Shown piece by piece: positions 16,830 to 26,646 of a DNA stretch of 63,990 nt; the stretch's first letter is position 1, and every line of letters starts with the position of its first letter. A program made the translations under genes and the position numbers. Location of the stretch: assembly GCA_938002015.1 (NCBI GenBank), contig CALLAU010000076.1:1-63990 (forward strand). The letters run 5' to 3'. A model generated the notes under the pieces. The model worked only from the letters and a program-made list of their open reading frames with translations. It searched no databases and had not been told where the DNA came from. This DNA comes from an uncultured Bdellovibrionales bacterium (GTDB taxonomy: Bacteria > Bdellovibrionota > Bdellovibrionia > Bdellovibrionales > UBA1609).

Positions 16830-18875
16830 ATGAAGTTTGTTTTAGGTTTTTTAATTACAGGTTTTGTTTTTACAACACAAGCAAGAGATGTTGCCGGACT
16901 AGGCAGTTTGTCTTGTAAATATGTTCCACCGATTCAAGAAGGTTTTTTAAATCAACATGTTACTTTTAAAAAATCATCTCCAAATTTAGAAAAAAGGGTG
17001 GTTGAGCAGTACTTAAAAAGATTAGACCCTTTAAAGATTTATTTACTAGATTCTGATGAAAGAAAATTAAAGAAAATGCTTAAGGGTATTTTTGTTAAAA
17101 CACAAAATGCTGATTGTGACCCTATTCACAATGTAAATAAATTCGTAATTAAGAAAGTAAAAGAAAGAGTTGAGTTTGTTAAATCTTTTTTAAACGATAA
17201 ATATAAGTTTGATAAAAATGTTAAAATCTCAATTGATTCAGATAAAAGAAAAAGATTTAAGAATGTAAAGCAAGTTAATAACTTTCATTCAAAGTACTTA
17301 CATTTTCAAATCTCTAACTACTTGCTATCAGATACGAAGTTACCTGAAGCAAAGAAAAATGTTATTAAAAATTATGAGAGAATTTTAAAAAGGATTGAAA
17401 AAGAAACTCCAGAAGATAATATAGCTGAGTACTTAGATGCTTTCGCTCATGCTCTTGATCCGCATTCAAGCTTCTTCTCTGCTGATGTTTTAGAGAACTT
17501 CCAAATTCAGATGAGCTTATCTCTTGAGGGAATTGGAGCAACACTTTCATGGAAAGACGGGTTTACTGTTGTTGAAAATTTAGTGCCTGGTGGTGCTGCA
17601 GATAAGTCTGGTCTTATAAAGCCAAAAGATAAAATCGTTGCAGTAAGGCAATCAAAAAGTAAAACAGCTGAGAATGTTATTGATATGGAACTTAATGACG
17701 TTGTTAAGAAGATTAGAGGTAAGAAGGGAACTAAAGTTATTCTTTCAGTTTTAAGAAAAGAAGAAGGAAAAACTAAAAGGTTAGAAATTCCTTTAGTAAG
17801 GGATAAAATCAGTTTAGAAGATGAGGCTGCACAAATTACTTATCATAAAAGAAAAGTAAATGGTGAAGAGCAAACAATTGGTCTTATTAACCTTCCATCA
17901 TTTTATTCTGATGGTAAGAGAAATGGTAGAAGCGCTTCAAAAGATATTAAAAAACTTTTAGAGCAGGCAGAAAAAAAGGGCATTGATGGCCTTATTTTAG
18001 ATGTTTCTAATAATGGTGGTGGAAGTCTTGATGATGCTGTAAGAATAGCAGGTCTTTTCTTTAAAACAGGTAATGTTGTTAAGCAGTCAGCTCCAGACCC
18101 AAGAAGCCCTGCAATGTCCTTAGCGGATACAGATGCTACAGTGAATTACAGTGGCCCTCTTGTTATCCTTATTAATAGAGCTTCTGCGAGTGCTTCTGAA
18201 ATTGTTTCAGGAACTCTTAAGGATTACGGTCGAGCTGTTATAGTTGGTGGAGATCATACTTTTGGTAAAGGTACAGTTCAATCTGTAAGAAATCTTCCAA
18301 AACAACTTGGCGCAATTAAAGTAACAGTTGGTATGTTCTTTACAGCAGGTGGTTACTCTACTCAGCACAGGGGTGTTGAAGCAGATATCGCTCTACCAAG
18401 TGTTATTTCTACTGATGAAATTGGAGAGAAAACTTATGATTATTCTCTTCCTCCAAAGAAACTCCCTTCTTTTCTTTCTTCAAGTGCTTTTGTGCATGAA
18501 GGGAAAAGTAAGTGGAAGATTATAGATAAGAAAACAATTTCAAGCTTAAAATCAAGATCTGAGAAAAGAGTTCTCAAGAATGAGAAATTTAAAGAGATCA
18601 AAGACGATATTGCTAAATCTAAAGAAAGAGGCAAGATCGTTGATTTAGCAGAAGTGATGAAAGAGCGTGAAGAAGAAAAAACTAAGAATAAAAAAGATGG
18701 TAAAGATGAGAGTAAGGTTCTTACTAAAGCTGAGAAGCAGAAGAAGTACTTAGAGAGAGCTGATATACAAGAAGCTATAAATGTAACATCTGATTTGATC
18801 ACAATTCACGCAAAAAAGCCGCTTACATTAGGTGCAAATGAGAAGAAGAGAACTGGAGCAAGTGTCTCAAACTAA
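16830..18875 (+). CDS. S41-family C-terminal processing protease (Prc/Tsp-like)
   Basis: 681 residues with a signal peptide (MKFVLGFLITGFVFTTQA), acting in the periplasm. Residues ~30-200 form the helical N-terminal domain of the Tsp/Prc type, with HALDPHSSFFS just before the PDZ domain (about 225-330, LEGIGATLSWKDGFTVVENLVPGGAA). The protease domain has the serine in NRASASASEIVSGTL and the lysine in HTFGKGTVQS, giving the Ser-Lys dyad. NNGGGSLDDAV is the oxyanion region. A charged C-terminal part (KEREEEKTKNKKDGKDESK) completes it. Such proteases trim lipoproteins and peptidoglycan hydrolases. A good ribosome binding site (AAAGGAAG) precedes the ATG, and a strong terminator follows. Confidence 0.93.
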   Translation: MKFVLGFLITGFVFTTQARDVAGLGSLSCKYVPPIQEGFLNQHVTFKKSSPNLEKRVVEQYLKRLDPLKIYLLDSDERKLKKMLKGIFVKTQNADCDPIHNVNKFVIKKVKERVEFVKSFLNDKYKFDKNVKISIDSDKRKRFKNVKQVNNFHSKYLHFQISNYLLSDTKLPEAKKNVIKNYERILKRIEKETPEDNIAEYLDAFAHALDPHSSFFSADVLENFQIQMSLSLEGIGATLSWKDGFTVVENLVPGGAADKSGLIKPKDKIVAVRQSKSKTAENVIDMELNDVVKKIRGKKGTKVILSVLRKEEGKTKRLEIPLVRDKISLEDEAAQITYHKRKVNGEEQTIGLINLPSFYSDGKRNGRSASKDIKKLLEQAEKKGIDGLILDVSNNGGGSLDDAVRIAGLFFKTGNVVKQSAPDPRSPAMSLADTDATVNYSGPLVILINRASASASEIVSGTLKDYGRAVIVGGDHTFGKGTVQSVRNLPKQLGAIKVTVGMFFTAGGYSTQHRGVEADIALPSVISTDEIGEKTYDYSLPPKKLPSFLSSSAFVHEGKSKWKIIDKKTISSLKSRSEKRVLKNEKFKEIKDDIAKSKERGKIVDLAEVMKEREEEKTKNKKDGKDESKVLTKAEKQKKYLERADIQEAINVTSDLITIHAKKPLTLGANEKKRTGASVSN

Positions 18876-18901
18876 TTTTTGCTTAAAAATTAGAGTTAAT
18901 T

Positions 18902-18926
18902 AAGGGCCTTAGAGGCCCTTTTTTTT
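18902..18926 (+). terminator. Intrinsic terminator after the S41 protease gene
   Basis: AAGGGCC pairs with GGCCCTT around a five-base loop and is followed by eight T residues, 26 bp past the stop codon. Confidence 0.92.
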
Positions 18927-19020
18927 ATGAGTTTTAAGTTTCTAAAATCTTCTCCTTAATCAAGTGGTAAAACTTATAAAAATGTAATAGAAAGGTCCTT
19001 TTAAAGGGGTCATATTACAA

Positions 19021-20127
19021 ATGGAAAAGTCGTCTAATACCCGTAAGAAAAGCAGCGCCAAAGCTGTTGCTGGTGCAGCAATTAGAAATAAAAAAGCAGT
19101 AAGTAAAAAATCTAAGCCTGTAGGTTCAGATAAGTTTGGAGGTCTTTCCTTTAGCCTTTTAAGGAACATGCATGATCTTATGGTTAAATCTAGAGTTTTA
19201 GAAGAAAGACTCATTAAAATTTATAAAACTGGTGATGCTTTCTTTTGGATTGGTGCTCCAGGTGAAGAAGCTTTTGGTGTTCCACTTGGTATGCTTGCTA
19301 AAAAAGGACAAGGGCCGCTTAACGATTACCTTCATCTACACTACAGAGGAACACCAGTTCTTGTTGCAATGGGAATGGATCCAAAAGACTCTATTCGTTT
19401 GATTATGAATAGAAAAACGGACCCTTCTACAGGTGGTAGAAACTTCTCTAATCATTATTGTTTTCCAGAATGGAATGTTACTCCTGTTTGTAGCCCTATT
19501 GAAGTGCAATACGGTTTTGCAGTAGGAACAGGGCTTTCACAAAAAAGACATGGTGGAGAAGGTATTTCAATTATCACAGGTGGTGATGCAGGTACTGCAG
19601 AAGGAGACTTTGCAAGTTGCCTTATATGGGCCAGCCGACCAGCTAACCCTCTACCACTTCTTATCACTGTTCAAAATAATGGTTGGGGAATTTCAACTAG
19701 TTATGATGGGCAACACGGCGAAGAAAAAATCTCTGATAGGGGTAAAGCTTACGGAATTAAATCGCTCACAATAAATGGTAATGACCCAGTTGAAAGCTAT
19801 GTAAAACTTAAGGAGTCGATGGCTTATATTAGAAAAGAAAGAAAGCCTGTTTTAATGGAGGCGTATGTTTCTAGGCTTTATGGTCATTCATCTGCTTCAG
19901 GTGCAAACCTAGATACTAAACAGCCTGATCCGTTAAAAGATTTTGAAAAGAGACTTCTAAAAGCAGACATTATAAAGAAAAAGGATGTAGAAGAACTTTA
20001 TAAAAGTGAAGAAGCTAAGTGCATGAAGATATTTAGAGAGGTTCAAAAAGAACTTCCTCCTGAGGCTTCATCAATTTGGGACTTTACATATGTGAACAAT
20101 GAAAATGCAGATTGGAGGAACTTCTAA
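19021..20127 (+). CDS. 2-oxo acid dehydrogenase E1 component, alpha subunit
   Basis: 368 residues. A basic N-terminal extension of about 40 residues (RKKSSAKAV, RNKKAVSKKSK) precedes a thiamine-diphosphate E1-alpha fold: IGAPGEEAFGVPLG, LHYRGTPV and SPIEVQYGFAVGTG. The ThDP-binding motif runs from GGDAGTAEGD to VQNNGWG; the usual GDG is GDA here. The phosphorylation-loop segment (YGHSSASGA) is present. The E1 heterotetramer decarboxylates pyruvate or branched-chain 2-oxo acids and passes the acyl group to E2. The spacing and pairing with the beta gene are canonical, but no E2 or E3 gene follows. From sequence I cannot choose between pyruvate and branched-chain substrates. Confidence 0.9.
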   Translation: MEKSSNTRKKSSAKAVAGAAIRNKKAVSKKSKPVGSDKFGGLSFSLLRNMHDLMVKSRVLEERLIKIYKTGDAFFWIGAPGEEAFGVPLGMLAKKGQGPLNDYLHLHYRGTPVLVAMGMDPKDSIRLIMNRKTDPSTGGRNFSNHYCFPEWNVTPVCSPIEVQYGFAVGTGLSQKRHGGEGISIITGGDAGTAEGDFASCLIWASRPANPLPLLITVQNNGWGISTSYDGQHGEEKISDRGKAYGIKSLTINGNDPVESYVKLKESMAYIRKERKPVLMEAYVSRLYGHSSASGANLDTKQPDPLKDFEKRLLKADIIKKKDVEELYKSEEAKCMKIFREVQKELPPEASSIWDFTYVNNENADWRNF

Positions 20128-20128
20128 G

Positions 20129-21178
20129 ATGGCAAACATGGCTCAAGCAATTAGAATGGCTCTTCATTTTGCTGAAGAAAACTATAACGTTACTGATATT
20201 TTTGGACAAGATGTTGGAGCACCTTTAGGTGGAGTGTTTACTGCTACGCAAGGATTAAAAACAACTTGGAACACTCCTTTAGATGAAAGAGGTATTGTGA
20301 GTGCAGCAATTGGCTTAGGTCTTGCTGGTGATAGGTGTGTAGCTGAGATTCAGTTTTGTGATTATATTTTTAATACAATCGATCTTTTAAAAATGGCTGG
20401 GAACACACACTGGAAAACTTCAGGTAAGTATAATCTGCCAATAACTTTAATGACGCCTGTGGGAGCAGGTATTAGGGGCTCAGTATATCATAGTCATAGC
20501 TTTGATGGCTGGGCTACAAGGATACCGGGTTGGAAAGTTGTGATGCCTTCAAATCCAATTGATGCCTATGGTTTATTACTATCTGCAATTGATGATCCAA
20601 ACCCTGTGATGTTTCTAAAGCCAAAAGCTCTTTTAAGAGTAAAGGGAGAGGAGCTTATCCCAGGTGAACCAGGTGATGAGAAATCTTTAAAGGCTGCAAT
20701 TGATGCTCCTCTTGGTGATAGATCTAAGTGGAAGCCAAAATGGCCTAAAATTAAAGAACATAAAATTACAATAGGAAAAGCTAAAGTTGTTAATGAAGGT
20801 AGTGATTTAACAATTGTAAGTTATGGAAGGACGCTTCCAATTTGTCACAAAATAGCTAAAAACTCAGAGCATTCAATAGAAGTTATAGATTTAAGATCTT
20901 TATACCCTTATGACTGGGAAACAATTTATAATTCAGTTCTTAAAACAAAAAGAGTTATGTTTGTTAATGAAGAAACAGAAGTAACTAATTTTGCTGAGCA
21001 TCTAAGTTATAGAGTGACTAATTCAGATCTTTTTTACCATATTCATGCCGCTCCAAAGGTGGTTGCAGGTAAAAACGTTCCTGGTATTGGTCTTCATCCA
21101 AATTTAGAAGAAGCAACAGTGCCTTATGAGGGTGAAATTAAAAACGAAATAGAGAGAATATTAGAAATTATTCCTTAG
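20129..21178 (+). CDS. 2-oxo acid dehydrogenase E1 component, beta subunit
   Basis: 349 residues, partner of the preceding alpha subunit. It has the transketolase pyrimidine-binding domain (MAQAIRMALHFAEEN, FGQDVG, GVFTATQGL, DERGIVSAAIGLGLAGDR, EIQFCDYIF) and the transketolase C-terminal domain (DLTIVSYGRTL, EVIDLRSLYPYDWETI, FVNEETEV). The frame opens at 20099, but GGAGG at 20114-20118 places the start at the ATG at 20129, one base after the alpha stop codon, so translation is probably coupled. The 47 bp to the methyltransferase gene hold no terminator, so the operon may continue. Confidence 0.92.
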   Translation: MANMAQAIRMALHFAEENYNVTDIFGQDVGAPLGGVFTATQGLKTTWNTPLDERGIVSAAIGLGLAGDRCVAEIQFCDYIFNTIDLLKMAGNTHWKTSGKYNLPITLMTPVGAGIRGSVYHSHSFDGWATRIPGWKVVMPSNPIDAYGLLLSAIDDPNPVMFLKPKALLRVKGEELIPGEPGDEKSLKAAIDAPLGDRSKWKPKWPKIKEHKITIGKAKVVNEGSDLTIVSYGRTLPICHKIAKNSEHSIEVIDLRSLYPYDWETIYNSVLKTKRVMFVNEETEVTNFAEHLSYRVTNSDLFYHIHAAPKVVAGKNVPGIGLHPNLEEATVPYEGEIKNEIERILEIIP

Positions 21179-21225
21179 GTCAGAATAGGCTTTAAAGTGA
21201 AAGAAAGAAAGAGAGATAGAAGAAT

Positions 21226-22083
21226 ATGCTAGGAACAGAGAATATGGGAAAAAGTAAAAAAAATAAAAACCAGAAATCAGGGAAAAAAGGAAGTAAAGAG
21301 CTAGGTACTTTTGATAAGTATAAATATTATATTGACTCTGTTCAATCTCCAGAAATTGATGCTGAGTTTTTTGATAAAATATATAAGAAAATGAAAGGTG
21401 TGAAAGCTAAAACTTTACGAGAAGACTTTTGCGGTACTTTTAAAATTTCATGTGAGTGGGTTAAGAGAGATAGTGATAAATTAGCAATTGGTATTGATCT
21501 TGATGAAGAACCAATTGTTTATGGTAAAGAAAATTACATGACTGAGCTTTCTAGTGAGCAACAAAAAAGACTTACAATTATTTCATCTGACGTTATGGCA
21601 GATAATAATCCAAAAGCAGATATAGTTGCCGCTTCTAATTTTTCATATTTTATCTTTAAAGATAGAAATGTTTTAAAGAAGTACTTTCAAAAAGCTTATG
21701 ATTCTGTAAATGATAATGGTCTTTTTATTGTGGATTGTTTTGGTGGAACTGCAACAACGGAGCCTTTAGAAGAAGAAACAGAAATGGGTGATTTCTCATA
21801 TTTCTGGGATCAAGACAGTTTTGACCCTGTTACTAATGAAGCTCAGTTTTATATTCATTTTAAAAGAAAAGGTGAGAAAAAAAGAGAAAGAGTTTTTTCT
21901 TATGACTGGAGAATGTGGAGTATACCTGAAATCAGGGACATTATGGCTGAAGTTGGCTTTAAAGAAACTGTTATCATGTGGGAAGGAACTGATGATAAGG
22001 GTGAGGGAAATGGTAAGTTTAAACCTGCAACTAAAGGTGAGCACTGCGAGTCTTGGGTTGCTTATGTTGTTGGAGTAAAATGA
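21226..22083 (+). CDS. Class I SAM-dependent methyltransferase
   Basis: 285 residues. A lysine-rich N-terminus (GKSKKNKNQKSGKKG) is followed by a Rossmann-type methyltransferase. LREDFCGTFKISCEW is in the position of motif I (E/D-x-x-C/G-G), with IGIDLDEEP as the acidic loop, DIVAASNFSYF as motif IV and NGLFIVDCFGG as motif VI. The DFCGT form recalls a family of methyltransferases found near transporter genes. The substrate is unknown. Starts at 21226 and 21244 (MGKSKK) are both possible; the latter has AGGAAC upstream. It overlaps the TolC-like gene by ATGA. Confidence 0.8.
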   Translation: MLGTENMGKSKKNKNQKSGKKGSKELGTFDKYKYYIDSVQSPEIDAEFFDKIYKKMKGVKAKTLREDFCGTFKISCEWVKRDSDKLAIGIDLDEEPIVYGKENYMTELSSEQQKRLTIISSDVMADNNPKADIVAASNFSYFIFKDRNVLKKYFQKAYDSVNDNGLFIVDCFGGTATTEPLEEETEMGDFSYFWDQDSFDPVTNEAQFYIHFKRKGEKKRERVFSYDWRMWSIPEIRDIMAEVGFKETVIMWEGTDDKGEGNGKFKPATKGEHCESWVAYVVGVK

Positions 22084-23516
22084 TCCATAAGTTTTTTATC
22101 TGTTTTTTCTTATTAAACCAGTCTGTGCAAGCAGATTCTGTTAAGATTGATTCAGGTAGAAAACTACTTGCTATGACAAAGGCTCATAGCCTTGAGTACA
22201 GTAAAATTCAGCAGCAACTGGAGTTAGACGAATTAAATACTGAAAGTTTAATGAGTCTTTACAGGTGGAGATTAACAGGTAATTTAAGTATTTCTGATGC
22301 TGAATCTGCTCCAACAAGCCCTTTTGCTCCTGCTGGAGCAAGTGATTCTTTAAACGGTAGTTTAAGGTTAGAGAAGCAAACATCGTTAGGTATCACTCCT
22401 TATGTTTCTTTAAGTACAGACTCTAGGCAGTCTCTTTTGCCAGTAATGCCTACACCAATTAATGTAGAATATAAAAGGGCAGTTATAGAAACAGGTGTAA
22501 GGTTTAATATCATGAACCTCGTTTTTGCAAAAAACTCTAAATTTGTTTCTGCTGAATATGATACCAAAAAAGAAATTTCTAAGGTCTCAAAAATAATCGC
22601 TGAAAGAACTCTAGAAAAGAAACTTTTAAGTGCTCACTTTGATGTGATTAAAGCTAATAAAATAAGAGAAGTCTTAAATATTCAATGTGCTCAATATAAA
22701 AAGTTAAGAGATATAACGAGTTCAAGGTTTAGAAAAAAACTTATTAGAGAAAAAGATTTCCTTTTAGTAGAAGTCTTATATAAGCAATGCTTAGTCGATG
22801 AAGAGGGTGCAAGAAACTCCTTTCGCTTGGCTGTTGAAAACCTAAAAAAAGCATCTGGACTTTTTAATTTTAGTTTAGATTACAATACTATAGAGTACCC
22901 TGACATCTCACCTGTAATTAATTTAGGAGTTGGGCAGAATAGAGATATTATATTAAGTGATTTAATATATAAGGCCAGCATGAGTGCTGCAAAATCTATA
23001 GAGTATAAAAAACTTCCAGAGCTTAATTTAAGCCTTTCTTTAAAATCAGAAGGTTCTGATGTTGGCTCAGGGTCATCATATTCTGAGGCCCTAAGTAACT
23101 CTCTTGAAGCAGACTTTTTGACTTCAGATGTTAGCTTAGACTTTTCACATAGTTTTGGTAAGTCTGTTAACGATATTGAAGTAGATAGATCTAAGCTGCA
23201 ATCAAAAGTGGACCAAACAAATTTAGAGCTTCTAAGGCAAAGCTTAAAAAGAGACGTGGTGCGTGTTGGGCTTAACTTGAGTTATTTTGATAGCACTTTA
23301 AGAAGAGTGGTTGATATTGAAAAACTTCAGAAAAGAAAGTCTGTGGTTTTTAATAAAGACTTTAGAAATGGAAGAGTGGCTATTAGGGAGCTTGTTGAAG
23401 CTGAAGTTGCTTATTTATCAAGTCTTCAAAGTACATTAAATATTAGAGATCAAAGAATGCGTGCTTATTTAGAAGCTTACGATATATCAGGAGCTAGCTT
23501 TGAGAAGTTTTACTGA
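22080..23516 (+). CDS. TolC-family outer-membrane efflux protein
   Basis: 478 residues from the ATG at 22080, which overlaps the methyltransferase stop as ATGA and has GGAG five bp upstream. Signal peptide MIHKFFICFFLLNQSVQADS. The rest is the heptad-rich alpha-hairpin pattern of TolC/OMF proteins: long helices with ERTLEKKLLSAHFDVIKANKIR, cited in part as LLSAHFDVIKANK, and the equivalent second repeat (SKVDQTNLELLRQSLKRDV, FRNGRVAIRELVEAEVAYL). The conserved G-R-x(5)-L-V-E segment near the end is typical of the family. It forms a trimeric channel in the outer membrane. Its partner is the RND pump whose start overlaps its last 17 bp. Confidence 0.85.
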   Translation: MIHKFFICFFLLNQSVQADSVKIDSGRKLLAMTKAHSLEYSKIQQQLELDELNTESLMSLYRWRLTGNLSISDAESAPTSPFAPAGASDSLNGSLRLEKQTSLGITPYVSLSTDSRQSLLPVMPTPINVEYKRAVIETGVRFNIMNLVFAKNSKFVSAEYDTKKEISKVSKIIAERTLEKKLLSAHFDVIKANKIREVLNIQCAQYKKLRDITSSRFRKKLIREKDFLLVEVLYKQCLVDEEGARNSFRLAVENLKKASGLFNFSLDYNTIEYPDISPVINLGVGQNRDIILSDLIYKASMSAAKSIEYKKLPELNLSLSLKSEGSDVGSGSSYSEALSNSLEADFLTSDVSLDFSHSFGKSVNDIEVDRSKLQSKVDQTNLELLRQSLKRDVVRVGLNLSYFDSTLRRVVDIEKLQKRKSVVFNKDFRNGRVAIRELVEAEVAYLSSLQSTLNIRDQRMRAYLEAYDISGASFEKFY

Positions 23517-26500
23517 GTATTTACTAAGAAATAGACTTCTTGTTCATTATGTAACTTTAAGTATTTTAGCTTTTGGACTTTTTGGACTAGTTTCTTTAAG
23601 ACGAGAAGCAAGACCAGAAGTAAATTTTGATAGAATTGCAATTACAGTGCCTTATAATGGTGCCTCAGCTGAAGATGTCGAAGAACTTATATTAAAACCC
23701 TTAGAAGAAAAAATTGATGAGCTAGATGGTATTGAAGAATATAGATCTACTGCTTTTGAAGGTGTGGGCTCAATGAGTATTAAGATCGATGCTGATTACT
23801 CTGAAAAAAGAGAAGTCATTGATGAAGTTCAAAGAGCTGTTGATCAAATCAGAAGTTTTCCTTCAGATGTTGAAGATCCTGTAGTTTTAGAAATTAAAGC
23901 TAGTAAGATTACAGTTTATAGCTTTGCTTTAGTTGGTGATGTTGATGAACTTACTCTAAGGGAGCAGGCAGAGGATTTAAAAGATAAGTTAATTAATTTA
24001 GAGGGTGTGTCTTCAGTTGATACAGGAAATTTAAAAGATTTAGAGTATCGTATACAAGTATCTCCTGAGAAACTAAAGAACAGATCTCTTTCAGTTTTTG
24101 AAATCATGCAAACTTTAACAAACTGGAATAGGGTTTCTCCTGGAGGAGAAATTGATTCAGAAGGCAAGAACTATTCCATCAGATTTGATGAGCAACTTAA
24201 AACACCAAAGGATATTCTTGATTTAACGATAAGATCAAATGATGCTGGGCTTGGAATTAAGATTGGTGATGTTGGAAGCGTTAAGTTAAAGAATAAAGAA
24301 GTTAAGCAAGAGCTTCTTGTTGATGGCCTTCCAGCTGTTTCTTTGTCAGTAATTAAAGATGAATCTGCTGATATTATTCAAGTAGTAAATAGAGTGAAGG
24401 GTTTTTTAGAGAAGCAAGAATTCCCTGATAAAATGTCTATTGAAGTTTATTATGATGACTCAACGAGGATTAAAGCACGCCTAAAATCTGTTATTTTTAA
24501 TGCTCTTTTTGGTTTAATTTTAGTTTTACTGTCATTAACTCTTTTTGTAAGTACGCGTTTAGCAATTGTTACTTCTATTGGAATACCTGTAGCTTTTTTA
24601 GGTGGTGTGGGCCTGATATATCTCTTAGGCCTTACTCTAAACTCTTTAGTTGTACTTGGTATGATTGTTGTTTTAGGTATGCTTGTTGATGATGCTATTG
24701 TTGTGGCTGAGAATATATATTCTTATGTAGAAAAAGGAGAGAAGCCTTTTGATGCTGCAGTTAAGGGTGTTTCTGAGGTTGCCTCACCAGTTGTAGCAAC
24801 AGTTTCAACAACTATTTTTGCATTTCTGCCTGTAGCCTATATGGCTGGTATAATGGGGCAGTTCTTAAGAGTTATTCCAATCACTGTTATTGTAATCTTA
24901 TTCTTCTCTTTATTTGAGGCTCTTTTTATTCTTCCCTCTCACTGTGTTGAGCTTTTAAAACAAAAAGAAGATAAAGAGGTCAATAAGAAGTCTTTCTTTG
25001 ATAAGCTTAGAGATAAGTATGTGGCGTACGTTAACTGGACTGTTAAAACAGGCTTTCATGTTTTGTTTATGGTTTTAGTTTTTGTAGGAGTATTATCTGC
25101 AACTGCTGTTATTGGCATTCCTATTGTGAAAAATATAGTGCTCTTTCCAGCAGAAGGAATTGAGTTTTTATCTGTTAATGCAAAACTGCCTCAAAACTCT
25201 ACCTTAGATAAAACCAAAGAGGTTGCCGCTAAACTGGCTCAAGCACTTAAAGAAAGTGAAATGAGTAAGGATATTTTTAGTATAAGTACTAATGTTGGGT
25301 CAGCTACAGCTGGAGGCCTTTCAGGTGTAAGAGAGCAGGGGACCCACCTGAGTCAAACCACCTTAAGACTTTCAACAGATCCGGATTTTATAAAAAGAGA
25401 AAAAAAAGTTATTAAAAAAATTAAAGAACTTGTTGCGTCTTTAGAAAAAGAGACTGGGGCAAAACTCTCTACTAGAGTAGAGCGTCCAGGACCACCGGTT
25501 GAAGGAGATATACAGGTTCAAGTATCAAGTCGTAGATTTGATAAAAGCCAAGCTGCTATTAATGAAATAAAGGAAGCCTTATCAAAGACTGAAGGAATTA
25601 TTAACTTACAAACAGATCTTCAAAATAAGAGTGAATACTTCAGGGTAAAAGTAGATAAAGCGCTTGCTGTAGAGAATGGATTGTCATTTGATAACTTAAC
25701 AAAAGTTGTTTTCTCTGCCTTTTATGGAGTGCCAGCAACAACCACAAGAATAGGGGATAATGAAGTAGATATTGTGGTCTCTCTTGATAGTAAAAGTAGA
25801 AAGGATATTTCAAATCTTAAAGATCTTCTTTTTTTAAATAATAGAGGAAGCCTTGTTCCTCTTAAGAGTTTTGCAAGTATTGAAAAACAAAAGTCTATTC
25901 CTTCAATTCAAAGGTTAAATGGCTCAAGAACTATTACTTTATTTGGCGATGTAGAGCCTGCTAAGATTAGTGCCCCGGAGGCAAATGCTATTTTAAAAAA
26001 GAGCTTAGTTGAAATTAAGCCAAAGCACTCATCAGTTAATATTGAGGTTAAGGGTTCTGATAAGCAAAGAATGGATTCTTTAAAAGATACAGGTAAACTT
26101 TATCTTTTTTCTTTAATGGGGATTTTTATTGCTATTAGCCTTAGCTTTAATTCAATTGGCTTTCCTTTTATGGTTCTTTTTGCAGTTCCTTTTGGTCTTA
26201 TAGGTGTTGTGTGGGCTCTTTTCTTACATGATAAGCCACTTTCTTTAATGGGAATGGTAGGTGTTGTAGGGCTTTCAGGAGTTGTTGTTAATAGCTCTAT
26301 TATACTTATTCAGTTTTTCCTTGAAAAATATAGATCAGGCGCAGAAGTTAAGGATGCCATTTTAGATGCAGTTGGCAGAAGGTTTAGACCTGTTGTTATT
26401 ACGAGTATTACAACTCTTCTAGGTTTAGCTCCTACGATTTATTCTATTGGTGGAAATTCTGATCCTTTTGTTCAACCTCTAGCTCTAGCCTTAGGTTGGG

Positions 26501-26646
26501 GACTTATGGTTTCAACAATACTTACTCTTATGCTGCTTCCTTCTTATGTTTATGGCGTTATGAGATATGCTAAAGGTTTGAAGATAGCAGGTGGTTTTAT
26601 GTTTTGTGCTATTACCTTTTTAGTGATTTTTAGATTTATTTTTTGA
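23500..26646 (+). CDS. RND-family efflux transporter, inner-membrane permease
   Basis: 1048 residues of the AcrB/HAE type. One TM near residues 13-30 is followed by a porter domain (YNGASAEDVEELILKPLEE), TM2-6 with the proton-relay motif GMLVDDAIVVAENI near 400, a second porter domain (residues ~560-860) and TM8-12 with GLSGVVVNSSIILI. RND pumps use the proton gradient to expel drugs, lipids or metals through a TolC channel. The start is TTG at 23500 with AGGAG at 23488-23492, inside the end of the TolC-like gene. No membrane-fusion protein gene lies in the operon, which is unusual. It converges on the next gene with an 11-bp overlap of stop ends. Confidence 0.94.
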   Translation: MRSFTEYLLRNRLLVHYVTLSILAFGLFGLVSLRREARPEVNFDRIAITVPYNGASAEDVEELILKPLEEKIDELDGIEEYRSTAFEGVGSMSIKIDADYSEKREVIDEVQRAVDQIRSFPSDVEDPVVLEIKASKITVYSFALVGDVDELTLREQAEDLKDKLINLEGVSSVDTGNLKDLEYRIQVSPEKLKNRSLSVFEIMQTLTNWNRVSPGGEIDSEGKNYSIRFDEQLKTPKDILDLTIRSNDAGLGIKIGDVGSVKLKNKEVKQELLVDGLPAVSLSVIKDESADIIQVVNRVKGFLEKQEFPDKMSIEVYYDDSTRIKARLKSVIFNALFGLILVLLSLTLFVSTRLAIVTSIGIPVAFLGGVGLIYLLGLTLNSLVVLGMIVVLGMLVDDAIVVAENIYSYVEKGEKPFDAAVKGVSEVASPVVATVSTTIFAFLPVAYMAGIMGQFLRVIPITVIVILFFSLFEALFILPSHCVELLKQKEDKEVNKKSFFDKLRDKYVAYVNWTVKTGFHVLFMVLVFVGVLSATAVIGIPIVKNIVLFPAEGIEFLSVNAKLPQNSTLDKTKEVAAKLAQALKESEMSKDIFSISTNVGSATAGGLSGVREQGTHLSQTTLRLSTDPDFIKREKKVIKKIKELVASLEKETGAKLSTRVERPGPPVEGDIQVQVSSRRFDKSQAAINEIKEALSKTEGIINLQTDLQNKSEYFRVKVDKALAVENGLSFDNLTKVVFSAFYGVPATTTRIGDNEVDIVVSLDSKSRKDISNLKDLLFLNNRGSLVPLKSFASIEKQKSIPSIQRLNGSRTITLFGDVEPAKISAPEANAILKKSLVEIKPKHSSVNIEVKGSDKQRMDSLKDTGKLYLFSLMGIFIAISLSFNSIGFPFMVLFAVPFGLIGVVWALFLHDKPLSLMGMVGVVGLSGVVVNSSIILIQFFLEKYRSGAEVKDAILDAVGRRFRPVVITSITTLLGLAPTIYSIGGNSDPFVQPLALALGWGLMVSTILTLMLLPSYVYGVMRYAKGLKIAGGFMFCAITFLVIFRFIF

